DNA from: a virus
Strand: one strand, 5' to 3'
DNA length: 40,728 bases
Virus record (IMG/VR): IMGVR_UViG_3300034957_000010
Coordinates: 1-40,728 of that record
Shown: one piece after another, positions 23,338-31,246 of the stretch
How the letters are laid out: the number at the start of each line of letters is the position of its first letter
Numbering within the stretch: position 1 is the stretch's first letter
The notes under the pieces: generated by a model
Database searches by the model: none
What the model saw: only the letters and a program-made list of their open reading frames with translations
What the model was told of the DNA's origin: nothing
Position numbers and translations under genes: made by a program

Positions 23338-23970
23338 TCAGCCAAGGATCGGCACGTGCAGGAACCCCAGCGCCGCGTTCTGCGGGTTGACGGCGAAGGT
23401 GCCGCCGCCGCCGTTCTGGCCCGAGCCGAAGTCGGTCAGGCCGATGAGCGGCTGGGCCGCCGCCGCGCCCGCCGTCCGGTCGGACAGCACCAGGTAGCGC
23501 GCGTTGGTGAAGGTCGCCAGGGCCCAGCTCGCCGCGTTGGTCGGCGAGAGCACCAGGATGCCGATGCCGTAATTCTCCAGCGTGACGCCGCCGTCAGCGA
23601 CGCACTGGCCGATGACCGTGGGGAAGGTCGGCGGGGCTCCGCCCGAGGTGCCCGCGTTGGTCACCCGGTACAGGAAGCCGTTCGGGCTGGCTGGGATGAC
23701 GATGTCGCCTAGGTTGTAGGCGGTCGAGTTGGCCCGGGTCACGCCCCACGAGTTGGCCGCCGTGATGGTGCGGGTGACCGCGCCCGCCGAGATGCCGCCC
23801 GCCGTGTAGCCGCCGCCGGTACCCAGCTCGTTGGTGAGGTCGGAGACGTAGGCGTGGGTCATCCGGTTGGGCGTGTAGGTGGGCGTGTGCAGCGTCCAGG
23901 TCATGTTGTCGTCGAAGTCGGACTCCATGTTGAACGCCTTGGCGAAGGCGTTGGCGTACCACTGGCCCAT
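23338..23970 (-). CDS. Structural protein, fibre-like repeats
   Basis: 210 residues from ATG at 23970. Begins MGQWYANAFAKAFNMESDFD. The middle has NLGDIVIPASPNGFLYRVTN followed by GTSGGAPPTFP and a VADGGVTLENYG segment, a pattern common in phage fibre or decoration proteins of the collar or tail. The C-terminal third is Gly/Ala-rich. Probably a head-tail or tail component by position. Exact role unknown. Confidence 0.6.
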   Translation of the reverse strand: MGQWYANAFAKAFNMESDFDDNMTWTLHTPTYTPNRMTHAYVSDLTNELGTGGGYTAGGISAGAVTRTITAANSWGVTRANSTAYNLGDIVIPASPNGFLYRVTNAGTSGGAPPTFPTVIGQCVADGGVTLENYGIGILVLSPTNAASWALATFTNARYLVLSDRTAGAAAAQPLIGLTDFGSGQNGGGGTFAVNPQNAALGFLHVPILG

Positions 23971-23980
23971 CGACTGACTC

Positions 23981-24757
23981 CTATCGGTACTGCGGCATGT
24001 CGAGCGAGACGACTCGCGGTGGCTGCACAAGGCCGTACGGGTTGTAGCTCACGATGATCGAGTCCACGGCATCGTAGCCGGTACGCCCCTTGACCAGGTA
24101 ATCCTCTTCGGAGACGTAGTCGATCGAGACGCCCTGACGGGTGATCGAGCGCACCCGGTTGGGCAACTGGCAGGAGCCGCCGACGCGGGCCTTGCCCAGC
24201 TCGCAGGCGTACAGCCCGGCCGCGTCGTTGAGGGTCGCCGGGACCGCCTGGCCAAGCTGGTAGGTGACGTGCCACGTGCCGACCTGCCCGTCCGGCAGGG
24301 CCAGGTTCTGCGGGGCGGGCCACGCCTGGCCGTCCTGGCGGACCAGGAAGTTGCCGTCGAGCCGGTAGTTTCCGGCCGCCAGCACCACGCCGTCGATGAC
24401 CACCTGCGTGATCGAGGCGACCGGGCCGGGCAGCGGCACCTGCGGCGGCGAGCACTGGCAGGCGTCCGCGCACGAACAGCTCGCGCCCGGGATGAGCTGC
24501 ACCCCGCCGGGGACGCCCTGGAGCGTCCAGAAGCCCTCGCCGTAGAAGCCGACCGGGAACGCCTGATACAGCGGGGCCTGCGGGCTCCAGCAGGGCCGCA
24601 CGGTGACCGTGCACAGCCCGAACTGACGGCCAGTGGCCGCCCAGATCACGCGGGTGGCCACCTCGTCGGCGTACGCCTGGGTGGCCGCGTCGAAGTCGGC
24701 CCAGCGCGGGCAGAGGCCATGGTTGGGCGCCCAGCCGCTACACGGCTCGTCGGCCAT
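23981..24757 (-). CDS. Head-tail connector/adaptor protein
   Basis: 258 residues from ATG at 24757 behind GAGGAGGTGGGA. Cys-rich segment CSCADACQCSPPQVPLPG, then VIDGVVLAAGNYRLDGNFLV, LPDGQVGTWHVTYQLG, and AAGLYACELGKARVGGSCQL followed by PNRVRSITRQGVS. This combination is characteristic of the head-to-tail adaptor proteins of Streptomyces phages. It would attach to the portal ring below the capsid. Confidence 0.75.
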   Translation of the reverse strand: MADEPCSGWAPNHGLCPRWADFDAATQAYADEVATRVIWAATGRQFGLCTVTVRPCWSPQAPLYQAFPVGFYGEGFWTLQGVPGGVQLIPGASCSCADACQCSPPQVPLPGPVASITQVVIDGVVLAAGNYRLDGNFLVRQDGQAWPAPQNLALPDGQVGTWHVTYQLGQAVPATLNDAAGLYACELGKARVGGSCQLPNRVRSITRQGVSIDYVSEEDYLVKGRTGYDAVDSIIVSYNPYGLVQPPRVVSLDMPQYR

Positions 24758-24775
24758 TCCCACCTCCTCATGCAG

Positions 24776-24817
24776 TGAGGCCGCCCCGCCCCCCAGCACA
24801 GGAACGAGGCGGCCTCA
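24776..24817 (-). terminator. Hairpin between structural genes
   Basis: A perfect 10-bp stem (TGAGGCCGCC and its complement) with a 22-nt loop, between the stop at 24827 and the start at 24757. Likely reduces transcription from the abundant capsid and tail-tube genes into the connector genes. Confidence 0.65.
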
Positions 24818-24826
24818 GCTCAGACC

Positions 24827-25339
24827 CTACGTGCTGGCGCCGACCAGGATCACGTCGTAGTCCACGGACGTGCCCGCGCCGCTGTTGGCGAAGCGCAGGA
24901 CGTCGGCCGTGGCCGCCGTGACCCCGTACGCCGTGGCGTCCGGGGCGGCCAGCACGAGCAGGCCGTTGGGCCGGATGTTCAGCGTCGGCGTCGTGCCGCC
25001 CAGGATGGTCGTGATCGGGTTGGTGCCGACCCCCATCACCACGTTGTTGACGTTGGTGGACGCCGCCTTGACGATGATCAGCTTCAGCCGGGCGACGGTG
25101 AAGACCTGGCCGAGCGGGTCGAGCAGGCCGCCCGCGTTGACATCCAGGTCGTCGGTGCCCGACGCCGAGATGGTCCGGTGGTCGGTGAAAATCTTGTCGG
25201 CCTGGCCGATACCCACGCCCGAGGACATGCCGATCGACTGGGCGTAGGACAGCGCCGAGGCAGCCGACTGGAGGTCCAGCAGGTTGTTCAGCGTGGCGAA
25301 GAAGTTGACGCTGAGCGTCTGGCCGTCGAGCGTGCTCAT
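24827..25339 (-). CDS. Beta-rich structural protein, possible decoration or tail protein
   Basis: 170 residues. Start MSTLDGQTLSVNFFATLNNL. Beta-strand-rich sequence (VFTVARLKLIIVKAAS, then LNIRPNGLLVLAAPDATAYG, then ADVLRFANSGAGTSVDYDVI). The end ILVGAS is typical of small structural proteins. It sits just after the tail tube gene and before a terminator, suggesting high expression. A capsid decoration role is an alternative. No exact family recognised. Confidence 0.6.
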   Translation of the reverse strand: MSTLDGQTLSVNFFATLNNLLDLQSAASALSYAQSIGMSSGVGIGQADKIFTDHRTISASGTDDLDVNAGGLLDPLGQVFTVARLKLIIVKAASTNVNNVVMGVGTNPITTILGGTTPTLNIRPNGLLVLAAPDATAYGVTAATADVLRFANSGAGTSVDYDVILVGAST

Positions 25340-25351
25340 CCCCGGGTCTCC

Positions 25352-26038
25352 TTACGGCAGCGTCACCGCGCCGCAGGCGGCGACCGGGGGCGCGAGGGTC
25401 GTGAGGTGCATGTCCATGTGGTCGGTCGACGTGATCGCGGTGAGGAGCGGGCTCGGCCCGGCCGGTGCGCTGATCTTGTTGTCGACGTTGTACGGGCCGA
25501 CGCCCCACAGGCTCTGGTTGTGCGTGCGGGCCGTCTGGATCGGGAAGGTGATCAGCTCATTCTGGAGCGTGAAGTCGCCGATCACGGCATCCACGATCCA
25601 CGGGAACAGCACGTAGCCGTAGTTGGCCGCGCCGCCTGTGCACGGCTGGCCGGACAGGTCGGTCCAGCCCTCCAGCGCGAAGTTGCCGAACACGTTCTCC
25701 CGGATACGCACGCCCACGGCCTCCGGGGTCGCCGCGTCGTTCATCACGAGCGGCGACCCGGTGGCCATGTTGTACAGCTCGGGGTCGACGTTGCCCATGT
25801 TGATCGTCAGGGAGGCCCACTTCAGCAGCGGACGCCCCCGGTCGTTGACGATGAACTTGTCATTCGCGCCTCGGAGCTTGTACTCGGTCGGGTCCTCGTA
25901 CTCCATCCGAACCTCGATGGAGACGAGCCCGTCGGAGACGATCGACGCCTTCGGCCCGTGAATCGGGGCGCCGCAAGCGTCCAGCTTGGTCAGCCGGATG
26001 GTGTTGACCCTGATGGGCTTCAGGCAGTAGGTCGTCAT
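25352..26038 (-). CDS. Major tail (tube) protein
   Basis: 228 residues. Sequence MTTYCLKPIRVNTIRLTKLD, then VSDGLVSIEVRMEYEDPTEY, then LLKWASLTINMGNVDPELYN and NYGYVLFPWIVDAVIGDFTL matches the major tail protein type of Streptomyces phages. It would polymerise into the tube around the tape measure. It lies before the connector genes in this operon, not after them, which is a slightly unusual order. Confidence 0.8.
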   Translation of the reverse strand: MTTYCLKPIRVNTIRLTKLDACGAPIHGPKASIVSDGLVSIEVRMEYEDPTEYKLRGANDKFIVNDRGRPLLKWASLTINMGNVDPELYNMATGSPLVMNDAATPEAVGVRIRENVFGNFALEGWTDLSGQPCTGGAANYGYVLFPWIVDAVIGDFTLQNELITFPIQTARTHNQSLWGVGPYNVDNKISAPAGPSPLLTAITSTDHMDMHLTTLAPPVAACGAVTLP

Positions 26039-26040
26039 GG

Positions 26041-26610
26041 TTACTTGGCCTCCTCCGAGGCATCGCTCTTGTTCGCGTCGGCGGCGTCGGCGTCAGCCTT
26101 GCGCTGACGGGCCGCCTTGCGACGCTGGGCCGGGGTCATCTGCGACTCGTCCTCAGGCGTGGCCGGGTCGTCCTGCACGGGCTCGTCGCCCGCGTCGGCG
26201 CCGGTCTCGTCGTCGGTCTGGGCGATCTCCGGGGCGAGCAGGCCGTCACCACGGGCCGCGCTCACCTCGTCGGCCAGGACGCCCTCAGTGCCCGGGGCGC
26301 CCGGGTCGCTCTGTACGGCCGCCGGGAAACCCAGCTCGCGCGGGGTCATGCCGGTCTCGTCGGCCTGCTTGTCGCGCTCCTCGGCGAACGCCTGCGCGTC
26401 GGCGATGCGCTTGGCCTCGGCGTCGCGGGCCTGCTTCAGGTCACTGGCGACCTTGGCTACGGCCGCGTCGTCGTTGACCACGTACACCCCGCCCATGTAG
26501 ACGTCGGGTCGGGGCGACCACGCCACAGCCTGCGGGTCGTCCACCTCGGCGAGCAGTCGCCGTGCGACGTCCTGGTGGGTGTCGCCTTCCTTCATCACGT
26601 ACTCGGCCAT
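26041..26610 (-). CDS. Acidic structural-operon protein
   Basis: 189 residues. N-terminal about 50 residues (YVMKEGDTHQDVARRLLAEV) look like a small folded domain. The rest is highly acidic and repetitive in Asp/Glu/Ala, with a Lys/Arg-rich end (MTPAQRRKAARQRKADADAA). Disordered tail likely. Two-base gap to the tail tube gene. Function unknown; it may be a head accessory protein. Confidence 0.6.
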   Translation of the reverse strand: MAEYVMKEGDTHQDVARRLLAEVDDPQAVAWSPRPDVYMGGVYVVNDDAAVAKVASDLKQARDAEAKRIADAQAFAEERDKQADETGMTPRELGFPAAVQSDPGAPGTEGVLADEVSAARGDGLLAPEIAQTDDETGADAGDEPVQDDPATPEDESQMTPAQRRKAARQRKADADAADANKSDASEEAK

Positions 26611-26622
26611 CTGGCCCTCCTC

Positions 26623-27492
26623 CTACGGAACGGTTACGTCGGTCGTCGCCGCGAAGCATTCAACCGCAGCAGCCCATGCCCGCGTCGCGATCATGACCCG
26701 CTGGTTGGTGCCACCCGAGCCGGTGCCCGTGATGAGCATCTGCTGAGGCGGCGACACCTGGATCTGCGGCTCCCGCCAGAGGAACACCCTGCCTGTGATG
26801 TATACGGCGTCCACGGTGGCGGTCGGGATGCCGCCCGACCCGTCCGTCTTACTGCCCTTGTAGCCCGAGCCGAACACCACCCGGGAGCCGTACCAGGTGT
26901 GCACGATGCCGTTATCGCTGGTCAGCATCGTGCGCCAGGCGCCTCGGGCGCCACCCAGCGCGGCCATGCGCGGGCGCGCGTGGATGAGCAGCGGGCCGTT
27001 GTACCCGTTGACGGTGGCCTGCTGCTCCAGCTTGGCGATGCCCTCGGGGATGGTCGGCGACGCGGCGAGCTGGGTCACGCTGGCCGGGATGGCCGCGAAC
27101 ATCTGCTCCAGGACGCCGGTGACGCCGTCGCCCCCGCCCCAGAACGCCCGCTCAACCTGGCGCGGCTCGTCCAGGGTGAGACGCTGACGGACCCGCCGCT
27201 CGGCGTCCGCGTCGGACGTGCCGACCGGCGGGCAGATGTACGTGGCCGCCGTGACGAACGGGTACGCGGTGACCATGCCGTCGCCCGGGTCGATCCGGAA
27301 CGACGGGTACGGCGGGGTGAGACAGGCCGGTGGGTAGAGCTGGCCGCCGCCGCACACCTCGTTGAGCCACTGGGCGCCCGAGGTCTGCACGTGCGCGGGC
27401 ATGTCCATCGGCCCCACGGCAGCATCGACCAGCCCCGGGCGTGGCGCCGCGTACGGCCCGGGGGTGTCGAGAACTGCGATCGGGAGGGCCAT
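26623..27492 (-). CDS. Conserved head-associated structural protein
   Basis: 289 residues. Contains FRIDPGDGMVTAYPFVTAAT, then AERRVRQRLTLDEPRQVERA, then GVLEQMFAAIPASV. The sequence ahead of FWGGG is a feature of actinophage proteins encoded just after the capsid gene and sometimes likened to the HK97 capsid or encapsulin fold. It may be a minor capsid protein. Three-base gap to the preceding gene. Fold not proven. Confidence 0.6.
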   Translation of the reverse strand: MALPIAVLDTPGPYAAPRPGLVDAAVGPMDMPAHVQTSGAQWLNEVCGGGQLYPPACLTPPYPSFRIDPGDGMVTAYPFVTAATYICPPVGTSDADAERRVRQRLTLDEPRQVERAFWGGGDGVTGVLEQMFAAIPASVTQLAASPTIPEGIAKLEQQATVNGYNGPLLIHARPRMAALGGARGAWRTMLTSDNGIVHTWYGSRVVFGSGYKGSKTDGSGGIPTATVDAVYITGRVFLWREPQIQVSPPQQMLITGTGSGGTNQRVMIATRAWAAAVECFAATTDVTVP

Positions 27493-27495
27493 GGG

Positions 27496-27903
27496 CTACC
27501 GGGCCAGAACCGTGATGATGAGCGAGCCGGTCGGGATGGCCAGGCCGGTGCCGCCGTGCGTCTGCACGAGGTCCAGCCGGTCACCCGCCTTGACCTCCAG
27601 GTTGGCCGGGGTCACCGAGAGCGTGAACGGCTCCTTGGTGCCAGCGACGCTGTTGGTGGCCGACCAGGCCCGGGTGGCGACCGCCGTGGTGCCCGACTTC
27701 AGCGGCCCCTTGTTCTGCAAGGTCAGGGTGCTGAAGTTGGTGCCGTTGGCGGTGATGGCCGCGCTCGGGACGAACTCGACCTTGATGATCCGGCCGTCCG
27801 CGTGAACGTTCGGGCCGGTGACCGTGGTGTCGCCGGTCGCCGTGAAGGCGGCCGTCTCCAGGACCAGTACCCGGCCGCTGGTGTCTTCGCTGCTAGCGGT
27901 CAT
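27496..27903 (-). CDS. Probable capsid decoration protein
   Basis: 135 residues; ATG at 27903 behind AAGGAAGG. Nearly all beta strand: VLVLETAAFTATGDTTVTG, then IIKVEFVPSAAITANGTNF, then FTLSVTPANLEVKAGDRLDL. Immunoglobulin-like or jellyroll fold is likely. Location directly after the capsid gene fits a head-surface decoration protein. Assignment by position and composition. Confidence 0.6.
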   Translation of the reverse strand: MTASSEDTSGRVLVLETAAFTATGDTTVTGPNVHADGRIIKVEFVPSAAITANGTNFSTLTLQNKGPLKSGTTAVATRAWSATNSVAGTKEPFTLSVTPANLEVKAGDRLDLVQTHGGTGLAIPTGSLIITVLAR

Positions 27904-27940
27904 CGCTGCTGACCTTCCTTCTTGGTTGGGACGATCTGAG

Positions 27941-27955
27941 CCCCGGGCGCCGGGG
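27941..27955 (-). terminator. Hairpin after the major capsid gene
   Basis: CCCCGG and CCGGGG pair with a 3-nt loop (GCG), between the capsid stop (27982) and the next start (27903). A short, very GC-rich stem that may act as a partial terminator and thus set capsid excess. Confidence 0.5.
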
Positions 27956-27981
27956 AAGCACGCCCGAGGCTAGAAGATCGG

Positions 27982-29736
27982 TCAGCCGGTGCGCAGGTCG
28001 GCCGTGGCCGACAGCACGCCGCTCGGGTCGATGGTGGTCTTGATCCGCCGCGACTCGAAGCCACGCTTGGCCACCAGGATGCCCTCTTCGGTGAAGAGCT
28101 GGGTGTACTGGTTGAGCGCAAGGTTGGTCGAGTCGTAGACGGTGTCCAGCCGGACCACGTCCGAGACACCTGCCACCCACGTACCCGGCGCATACAGCAC
28201 CGCCTCGACGGTGGTCGGGAGCTGGTAGACGCCCGCCGTCTGACCGACCGTGGAGGTGTTGGTGGTGTTGTAGGCGTCCAGCCAGTCGTAGATGAACTGG
28301 CCGCGCAGGTTGCGCGCGCTCAGCCACGAGCTGAACATCGCCTCGGTGACGGCCTGGCTCTCGGCCAGCCCGAGGGACATGCGCCGCGAGACGTCGGCCC
28401 GGACCTGGGCGATAAGCCAGTACGGGAAGAAGACCTCCAGCAGCGCGTTCTTGTCCATCCGGTACTTGTACCGGTAGTCGACGGCCTGGATGTCCAGGAT
28501 AGAGAGCAGTCGGTTGACCACCGAGAGGTCCTTGAACTCGGTGGCGGTGACCGGCAGGTTGGCCACGTTGGTGTAGTCGAACAGCGTGGAGCCCGCGATC
28601 ACCTGGTTGATCTTGAAAATGTTCATCTTGCGCGAGTGGGCCTTCAGCGCGCCCCGGGTGAACCGCGCCACCATCTCCGGGTAGCCCCGGTCCTGAAGGA
28701 ACGCGCCGGTGATGCAGACGCCTTCGACCTCCAGGCGCTTCTCCGTGAAGGACGGGCAGGAGATGACCATGCAGGGCTTCGACGTGGCCGCCTGGACCTG
28801 GGCCTCCGTCTGGTGCCAGTAGCCCGCGCCGCCGAAGATCGTGGAGAAGTCCGGGCCGGTCGTGAACTGGATGCCGCCCCGGCTGATCTGCACCTCGGGC
28901 ATGTCCAGGTAGCCGTCCGTGCCCTCCAGCTCCATGAGCGAGTAGTCGATCTGGGACGGAGCACACCAGCCCGCCGCCGCGACCAGGGCGTCCCCGCCGC
29001 CGATGCGGTCCAGGTCGGCCGCGTAGTCGAAGACGGCCGTGGCGGCCTGCTCGTCCATCCGCTCGGAGATGCGCAGCTTCGGGTCGAAGTTGCGCTTGAG
29101 GAACATGATCGGCGTCTTGATGTACTGCCCGCCCGCGCCGCGCGGGTAGCTGGAGAAGACCGACTCGGCGGCCTTGGCCACGTCCAGGATGCTGTCGAAC
29201 TGGTTGCCCGCGCTGAGCGTCGGCAGGTTCGGCGCCGCGACCATCTGCGAGGAGTACTCACTGGCCGCGTCGGTCTCCGCGCCCTGGACGTTCGGGGTGC
29301 GGCCCTTGCCGTTGCGTGCCGCGTCGGCCACGCGCACCTTCTTGCCGCCTGCGGTGACGGTGTCGGCGCCGGGCTCGGCGCCCTCGTCCTTGGCCGGGGT
29401 CTTCTTCTTGGCCGGGTCGTCGTCCTCGGCCTCCTCGTCGCCCTCGCCCTCGGCGGACGCGGCACCGTCAGCGAACACCGCAACCGCGTCGGCGGTCTTG
29501 CGGGTCGTGGCGGCAGCGGCGGACGCCTCGGAGATGCGGCGGGCGCGCTCGCCCTTGACCTTGTTGACGACGTCGCCGAGGTGGACCAGCGTGTCCGTCT
29601 CTTCCTTGTCGAGTGGGTCGCCCTCGCCCTGGGCTCGCGCAACGAGCGGACCGGCGGCCTCGCGGACCTGCGCTTCCAGCGCGGAAAGGTCGTCATCGGT
29701 GACGACGGAGAAGTCCTTGGGGACATTGATCTTCAC
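27982..29736 (-). CDS. Major capsid protein with N-terminal scaffold-like domain
   Basis: 584 residues from GTG at 29736, selected for the GGAG 7 nt upstream. Residues 1-190 are charged and acidic with coiled-coil character (LSALEAQVREAAGPLVARAQ, later EGEGDEEAEDDDP), resembling an HK97 delta domain that acts as scaffold and is removed by the protease at 35987. The body (about 200-584) carries GGAGYWHQTEAQ-type, YPEMVARFTRGALKAHSRKM and LGLAESQAVTEAMFSSWL, ending ILVAKRGFESRRIKTTIDPS. This fits actinophage HK97-fold capsids. The protease gene lies on the same strand but more than 6 kb upstream. Confidence 0.8.
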   Translation of the reverse strand: MKINVPKDFSVVTDDDLSALEAQVREAAGPLVARAQGEGDPLDKEETDTLVHLGDVVNKVKGERARRISEASAAAATTRKTADAVAVFADGAASAEGEGDEEAEDDDPAKKKTPAKDEGAEPGADTVTAGGKKVRVADAARNGKGRTPNVQGAETDAASEYSSQMVAAPNLPTLSAGNQFDSILDVAKAAESVFSSYPRGAGGQYIKTPIMFLKRNFDPKLRISERMDEQAATAVFDYAADLDRIGGGDALVAAAGWCAPSQIDYSLMELEGTDGYLDMPEVQISRGGIQFTTGPDFSTIFGGAGYWHQTEAQVQAATSKPCMVISCPSFTEKRLEVEGVCITGAFLQDRGYPEMVARFTRGALKAHSRKMNIFKINQVIAGSTLFDYTNVANLPVTATEFKDLSVVNRLLSILDIQAVDYRYKYRMDKNALLEVFFPYWLIAQVRADVSRRMSLGLAESQAVTEAMFSSWLSARNLRGQFIYDWLDAYNTTNTSTVGQTAGVYQLPTTVEAVLYAPGTWVAGVSDVVRLDTVYDSTNLALNQYTQLFTEEGILVAKRGFESRRIKTTIDPSGVLSATADLRTG

Positions 29737-29834
29737 GGCTCGGCTCCAAAATGGTCGTCGGCGGTCGGAGCACACATGCTCTACAACCCAGCTCGATCGG
29801 CCCGCAGCCAGCATCAATGCCTTGTTGATCGGAT

Positions 29835-29863
29835 ACGATACAGCCACTCTCTCCTGAGTGCCA
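29835..29863 (-). promoter_or_regulatory. Weak candidate promoter for the capsid gene
   Basis: On the minus strand TGGCAC (29858-29863) and TATCGT (29835-29840) are 17 bp apart, about 100 bp before the capsid start. TATCGT recurs at the candidate divergent promoter near 2841. No dyads of the main family. Low confidence. Confidence 0.3.
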
Positions 29864-29864
29864 G

Positions 29865-29902
29865 CAGCCCCGGACCGCGCTTCGTACCCACGGCCGGGGC
29901 TG
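29865..29902. terminator. Hairpin between divergent capsid and island units
   Basis: CAGCCCCGG and CCGGGGCTG form a 9-bp stem with a 20-nt loop. It lies upstream of both the capsid gene and the plus-strand island. It could stop antisense or long leftward transcripts crossing the island. Confidence 0.45.
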
Positions 29903-29912
29903 TTCGGCGTCC

Positions 29913-29960
29913 ATGGGGGTTGACAGGTCCGTCACCCCTCATGTATGCTTGTGCCATACA
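29913..29960 (+). promoter_or_regulatory. Hairpin-promoter cassette, first of the island
   Basis: TTGACA at 29920-29925, TATGCT at 29944-29949, spacer 18. TGAC-aggtcc-GTCA at the -35 with GGGGG/CCCCT extension and a bulged T. TGTATG (29942-29947) and CATACA (29955-29960) at the -10 and start. The next gene follows with GGAGGGCGAC. Confidence 0.85.
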
Positions 29961-29976
29961 AGCCGAGGAGGGCGAC

Positions 29977-30192
29977 ATGCAGACGATCTACAGCGGCGGC
30001 CAGGGTGGTAAGCACCGGCGCGGCGACCGCGACGCGCAGCAGTGGCGGGCGCTGTCGACCAACATCCGCCAGACCCTGGAAAGGCTGTACTACCAGGGCG
30101 AGCCCGGGATCGCGCGGGTGTCAGCGGAAGACTGGACCCGGCTGACCGTCCGCGCGCTCAACCGTCGCGAGCTGGAAGGGATGGGCCTCTGA
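29977..30192 (+). CDS. Small basic hypothetical protein
   Basis: 71 residues; ATG 17 bp after the promoter dyad, behind GAGGAGGGCGAC. Begins MQTIYSGGQGGKHRRGDRDA and ends LNRRELEGMGL. Basic and helical in its second half (QWRALSTNIRQTLERLYYQG). May bind nucleic acid; no family recognised. Leads the first island unit. Confidence 0.7.
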   Translation: MQTIYSGGQGGKHRRGDRDAQQWRALSTNIRQTLERLYYQGEPGIARVSAEDWTRLTVRALNRRELEGMGL

Positions 30193-30371
30193 TGATCAAG
30201 GCGCTGGAGGGCCTGCCCGGCTGGATCTGGTCAGTCCTGGTCGCCTGCTGGCATTGGTCCCCGGCGGTGTGCATCGTCGTCGGCATTCTCGTCCTGGTGG
30301 GCCTGTACCTCGGCGCATTGGAACTGGCGTTGGCCTACCAGGACGCGAAAGACGTGCGCAACCGCCGTTGA
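30192..30371 (+). CDS. Small single-pass membrane protein
   Basis: 59 residues; start overlaps the previous stop by one base (TGATG). One strong hydrophobic region (about 10-48, WIWSVLVACWHWSPAVCIVV, then GILVLVGLYLGALELALAY), enough for one long or two short helices, with a basic C-terminus. Its own stop lies within the -35 hexamer of the next promoter element. Unknown function. Confidence 0.7.
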   Translation: MIKALEGLPGWIWSVLVACWHWSPAVCIVVGILVLVGLYLGALELALAYQDAKDVRNRR

Positions 30372-30407
30372 CAGGTCCGTCAACTTCTTGTATGCTTGTG
30401 CCATACA
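30367..30407 (+). promoter_or_regulatory. Promoter cassette (short hairpin)
   Basis: TTGACA at 30368-30373 and TATGCT at 30391-30396, spacer 17. GTTGAC-N6-GTCAAC is a 6-bp dyad without extension. TGTATG (30389-30394) and CATACA (30402-30407). The stop codon of the upstream gene overlaps the -35. Confidence 0.85.
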
Positions 30408-30426
30408 AGAAGAGAGGGAGATCGAG

Positions 30427-30624
30427 ATGAGCTACAAGATGCGGACCGCCACGCAGCTCGGCGGCATCAGCCCCCGAGTCATGGCCAGCCTGCTCGCAGC
30501 CGAAGGTGTCACCCGGCCGAGCTGGACCGTGCGCGAACTGAAGGCCGAGTGGGAGCGGGTCATGGGCCAGTACCTGACGGGCTCGTTCGGTCCGGGCACC
30601 TACCGGGCACACAATTTCAAATAG
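30427..30624 (+). CDS. Small hypothetical protein
   Basis: 65 residues; ATG behind GAGGGAGATCGAG. Begins MSYKMRTATQLGGISPRVMA; the middle (SLLAAEGVTRPSWTVRELKA) could be a small helix-turn-helix or HeH/SAP-like fold. It ends in a polar tail (GPGTYRAHNFK). Sole gene between two promoter elements. No firm family. Confidence 0.65.
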   Translation: MSYKMRTATQLGGISPRVMASLLAAEGVTRPSWTVRELKAEWERVMGQYLTGSFGPGTYRAHNFK

Positions 30625-30627
30625 GGG

Positions 30628-30667
30628 TTGACAGAGCCGTCAAGTCTCTGTATAGTCGAGTCATACA
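30628..30667 (+). promoter_or_regulatory. Promoter cassette (short hairpin)
   Basis: TTGACA at 30628-30633 and TATAGT at 30651-30656 (the best -10 of the set), spacer 17. TTGAC-N6-GTCAA dyad. Second dyad TGTATA/CATACA has one mismatch. Drives the gene at 30710 through a leader of about 45 nt. Confidence 0.85.
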
Positions 30668-30709
30668 AGTCGAGGGGCACAGGGCCCCCGATGGGCGAGG
30701 GAGAGAGCC

Positions 30710-31162
30710 ATGACGAACGAAGAGATGAACCAGAAGGCCGACGAGCTGCTCAACGAGCTGCTGGCGGACGCCGGGCTGGACGTGGAGGCCGAGCTGGCCC
30801 AGCACGACCCGGCACCGCGTCAGCTCAAGCGCAACGGCCTGTCCTACGTGAAGGACGAGACCCGGCCCGACGGTTCCAAGGTCAGCGTCTACGCGCTGCG
30901 GGTGGACGGCAAGACCCTGCTCTGGGCAAAGGTGGACCTGAGCTGCACCGTCGAGGCGCCCCAGGGCGTCGTCTACCTGGGAAAGTCGATCTCCTGGCAC
31001 CCGATCTACGTGGTCAGCGCCGACGGTAAGCAGTCGATGGACACCACGGGCCGCGCGGTGCTGGCGCAGCACAAGGACGGCCAGCACATCGACGGCATGA
31101 GCGTGCTCGCCTACGTGGCCCCTCGCGCGCCCCGCTACCTGGCGTACTTCTACGGCGTCTGA
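30710..31162 (+). CDS. Hypothetical protein
   Basis: 150 residues; ATG behind GGGAGAGAGCC. N-terminal helix (EEMNQKADELLNELLADAG), then an alternating beta pattern (VSVYALRVDGKTLLWAKVDL, then VVYLGKSISWHPIYVVSADG) ending LAYVAPRAPRYLAYFYGV. Looks like a small folded alpha/beta protein. No family recognised. Encoded alone between two promoter elements. Confidence 0.7.
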   Translation: MTNEEMNQKADELLNELLADAGLDVEAELAQHDPAPRQLKRNGLSYVKDETRPDGSKVSVYALRVDGKTLLWAKVDLSCTVEAPQGVVYLGKSISWHPIYVVSADGKQSMDTTGRAVLAQHKDGQHIDGMSVLAYVAPRAPRYLAYFYGV

Positions 31163-31176
31163 TCCAGGAACTTCCC

Positions 31177-31225
31177 TACAGGGGGTTGACGATCTCGTCA
31201 GCCCCCTGTAGGCTTACGTCATACA
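31177..31225 (+). promoter_or_regulatory. Hairpin-promoter cassette with the longest stem
   Basis: TTGACG at 31186-31191, TAGGCT at 31209-31214, spacer 17. The first dyad extends to a 14-bp stem (TACAGGGGG paired with CCCCCTGTA around TTGAC-N6-GTCAG) with one G-U pair and no bulge. Second dyad TGTAGG/CATACA has one mismatch. Confidence 0.85.
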
Positions 31226-31246
31226 AGTCAAGCCGAGGAGGACATT

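Noticed and set aside
21436-23712. 758-codon open frame on the plus strand opposite the adhesin-fusion and connector genes
   Set aside because: Arg/Gly/Ala/His-rich product typical of antisense frames in high-GC DNA; no ribosome site; the minus-strand genes are recognisable and tightly packed.
28636-29847. Long plus-strand frames opposite the capsid gene that run into the island
   Set aside because: Only the final part from 29977 has a promoter and ribosome site; upstream parts are antisense to the capsid gene.
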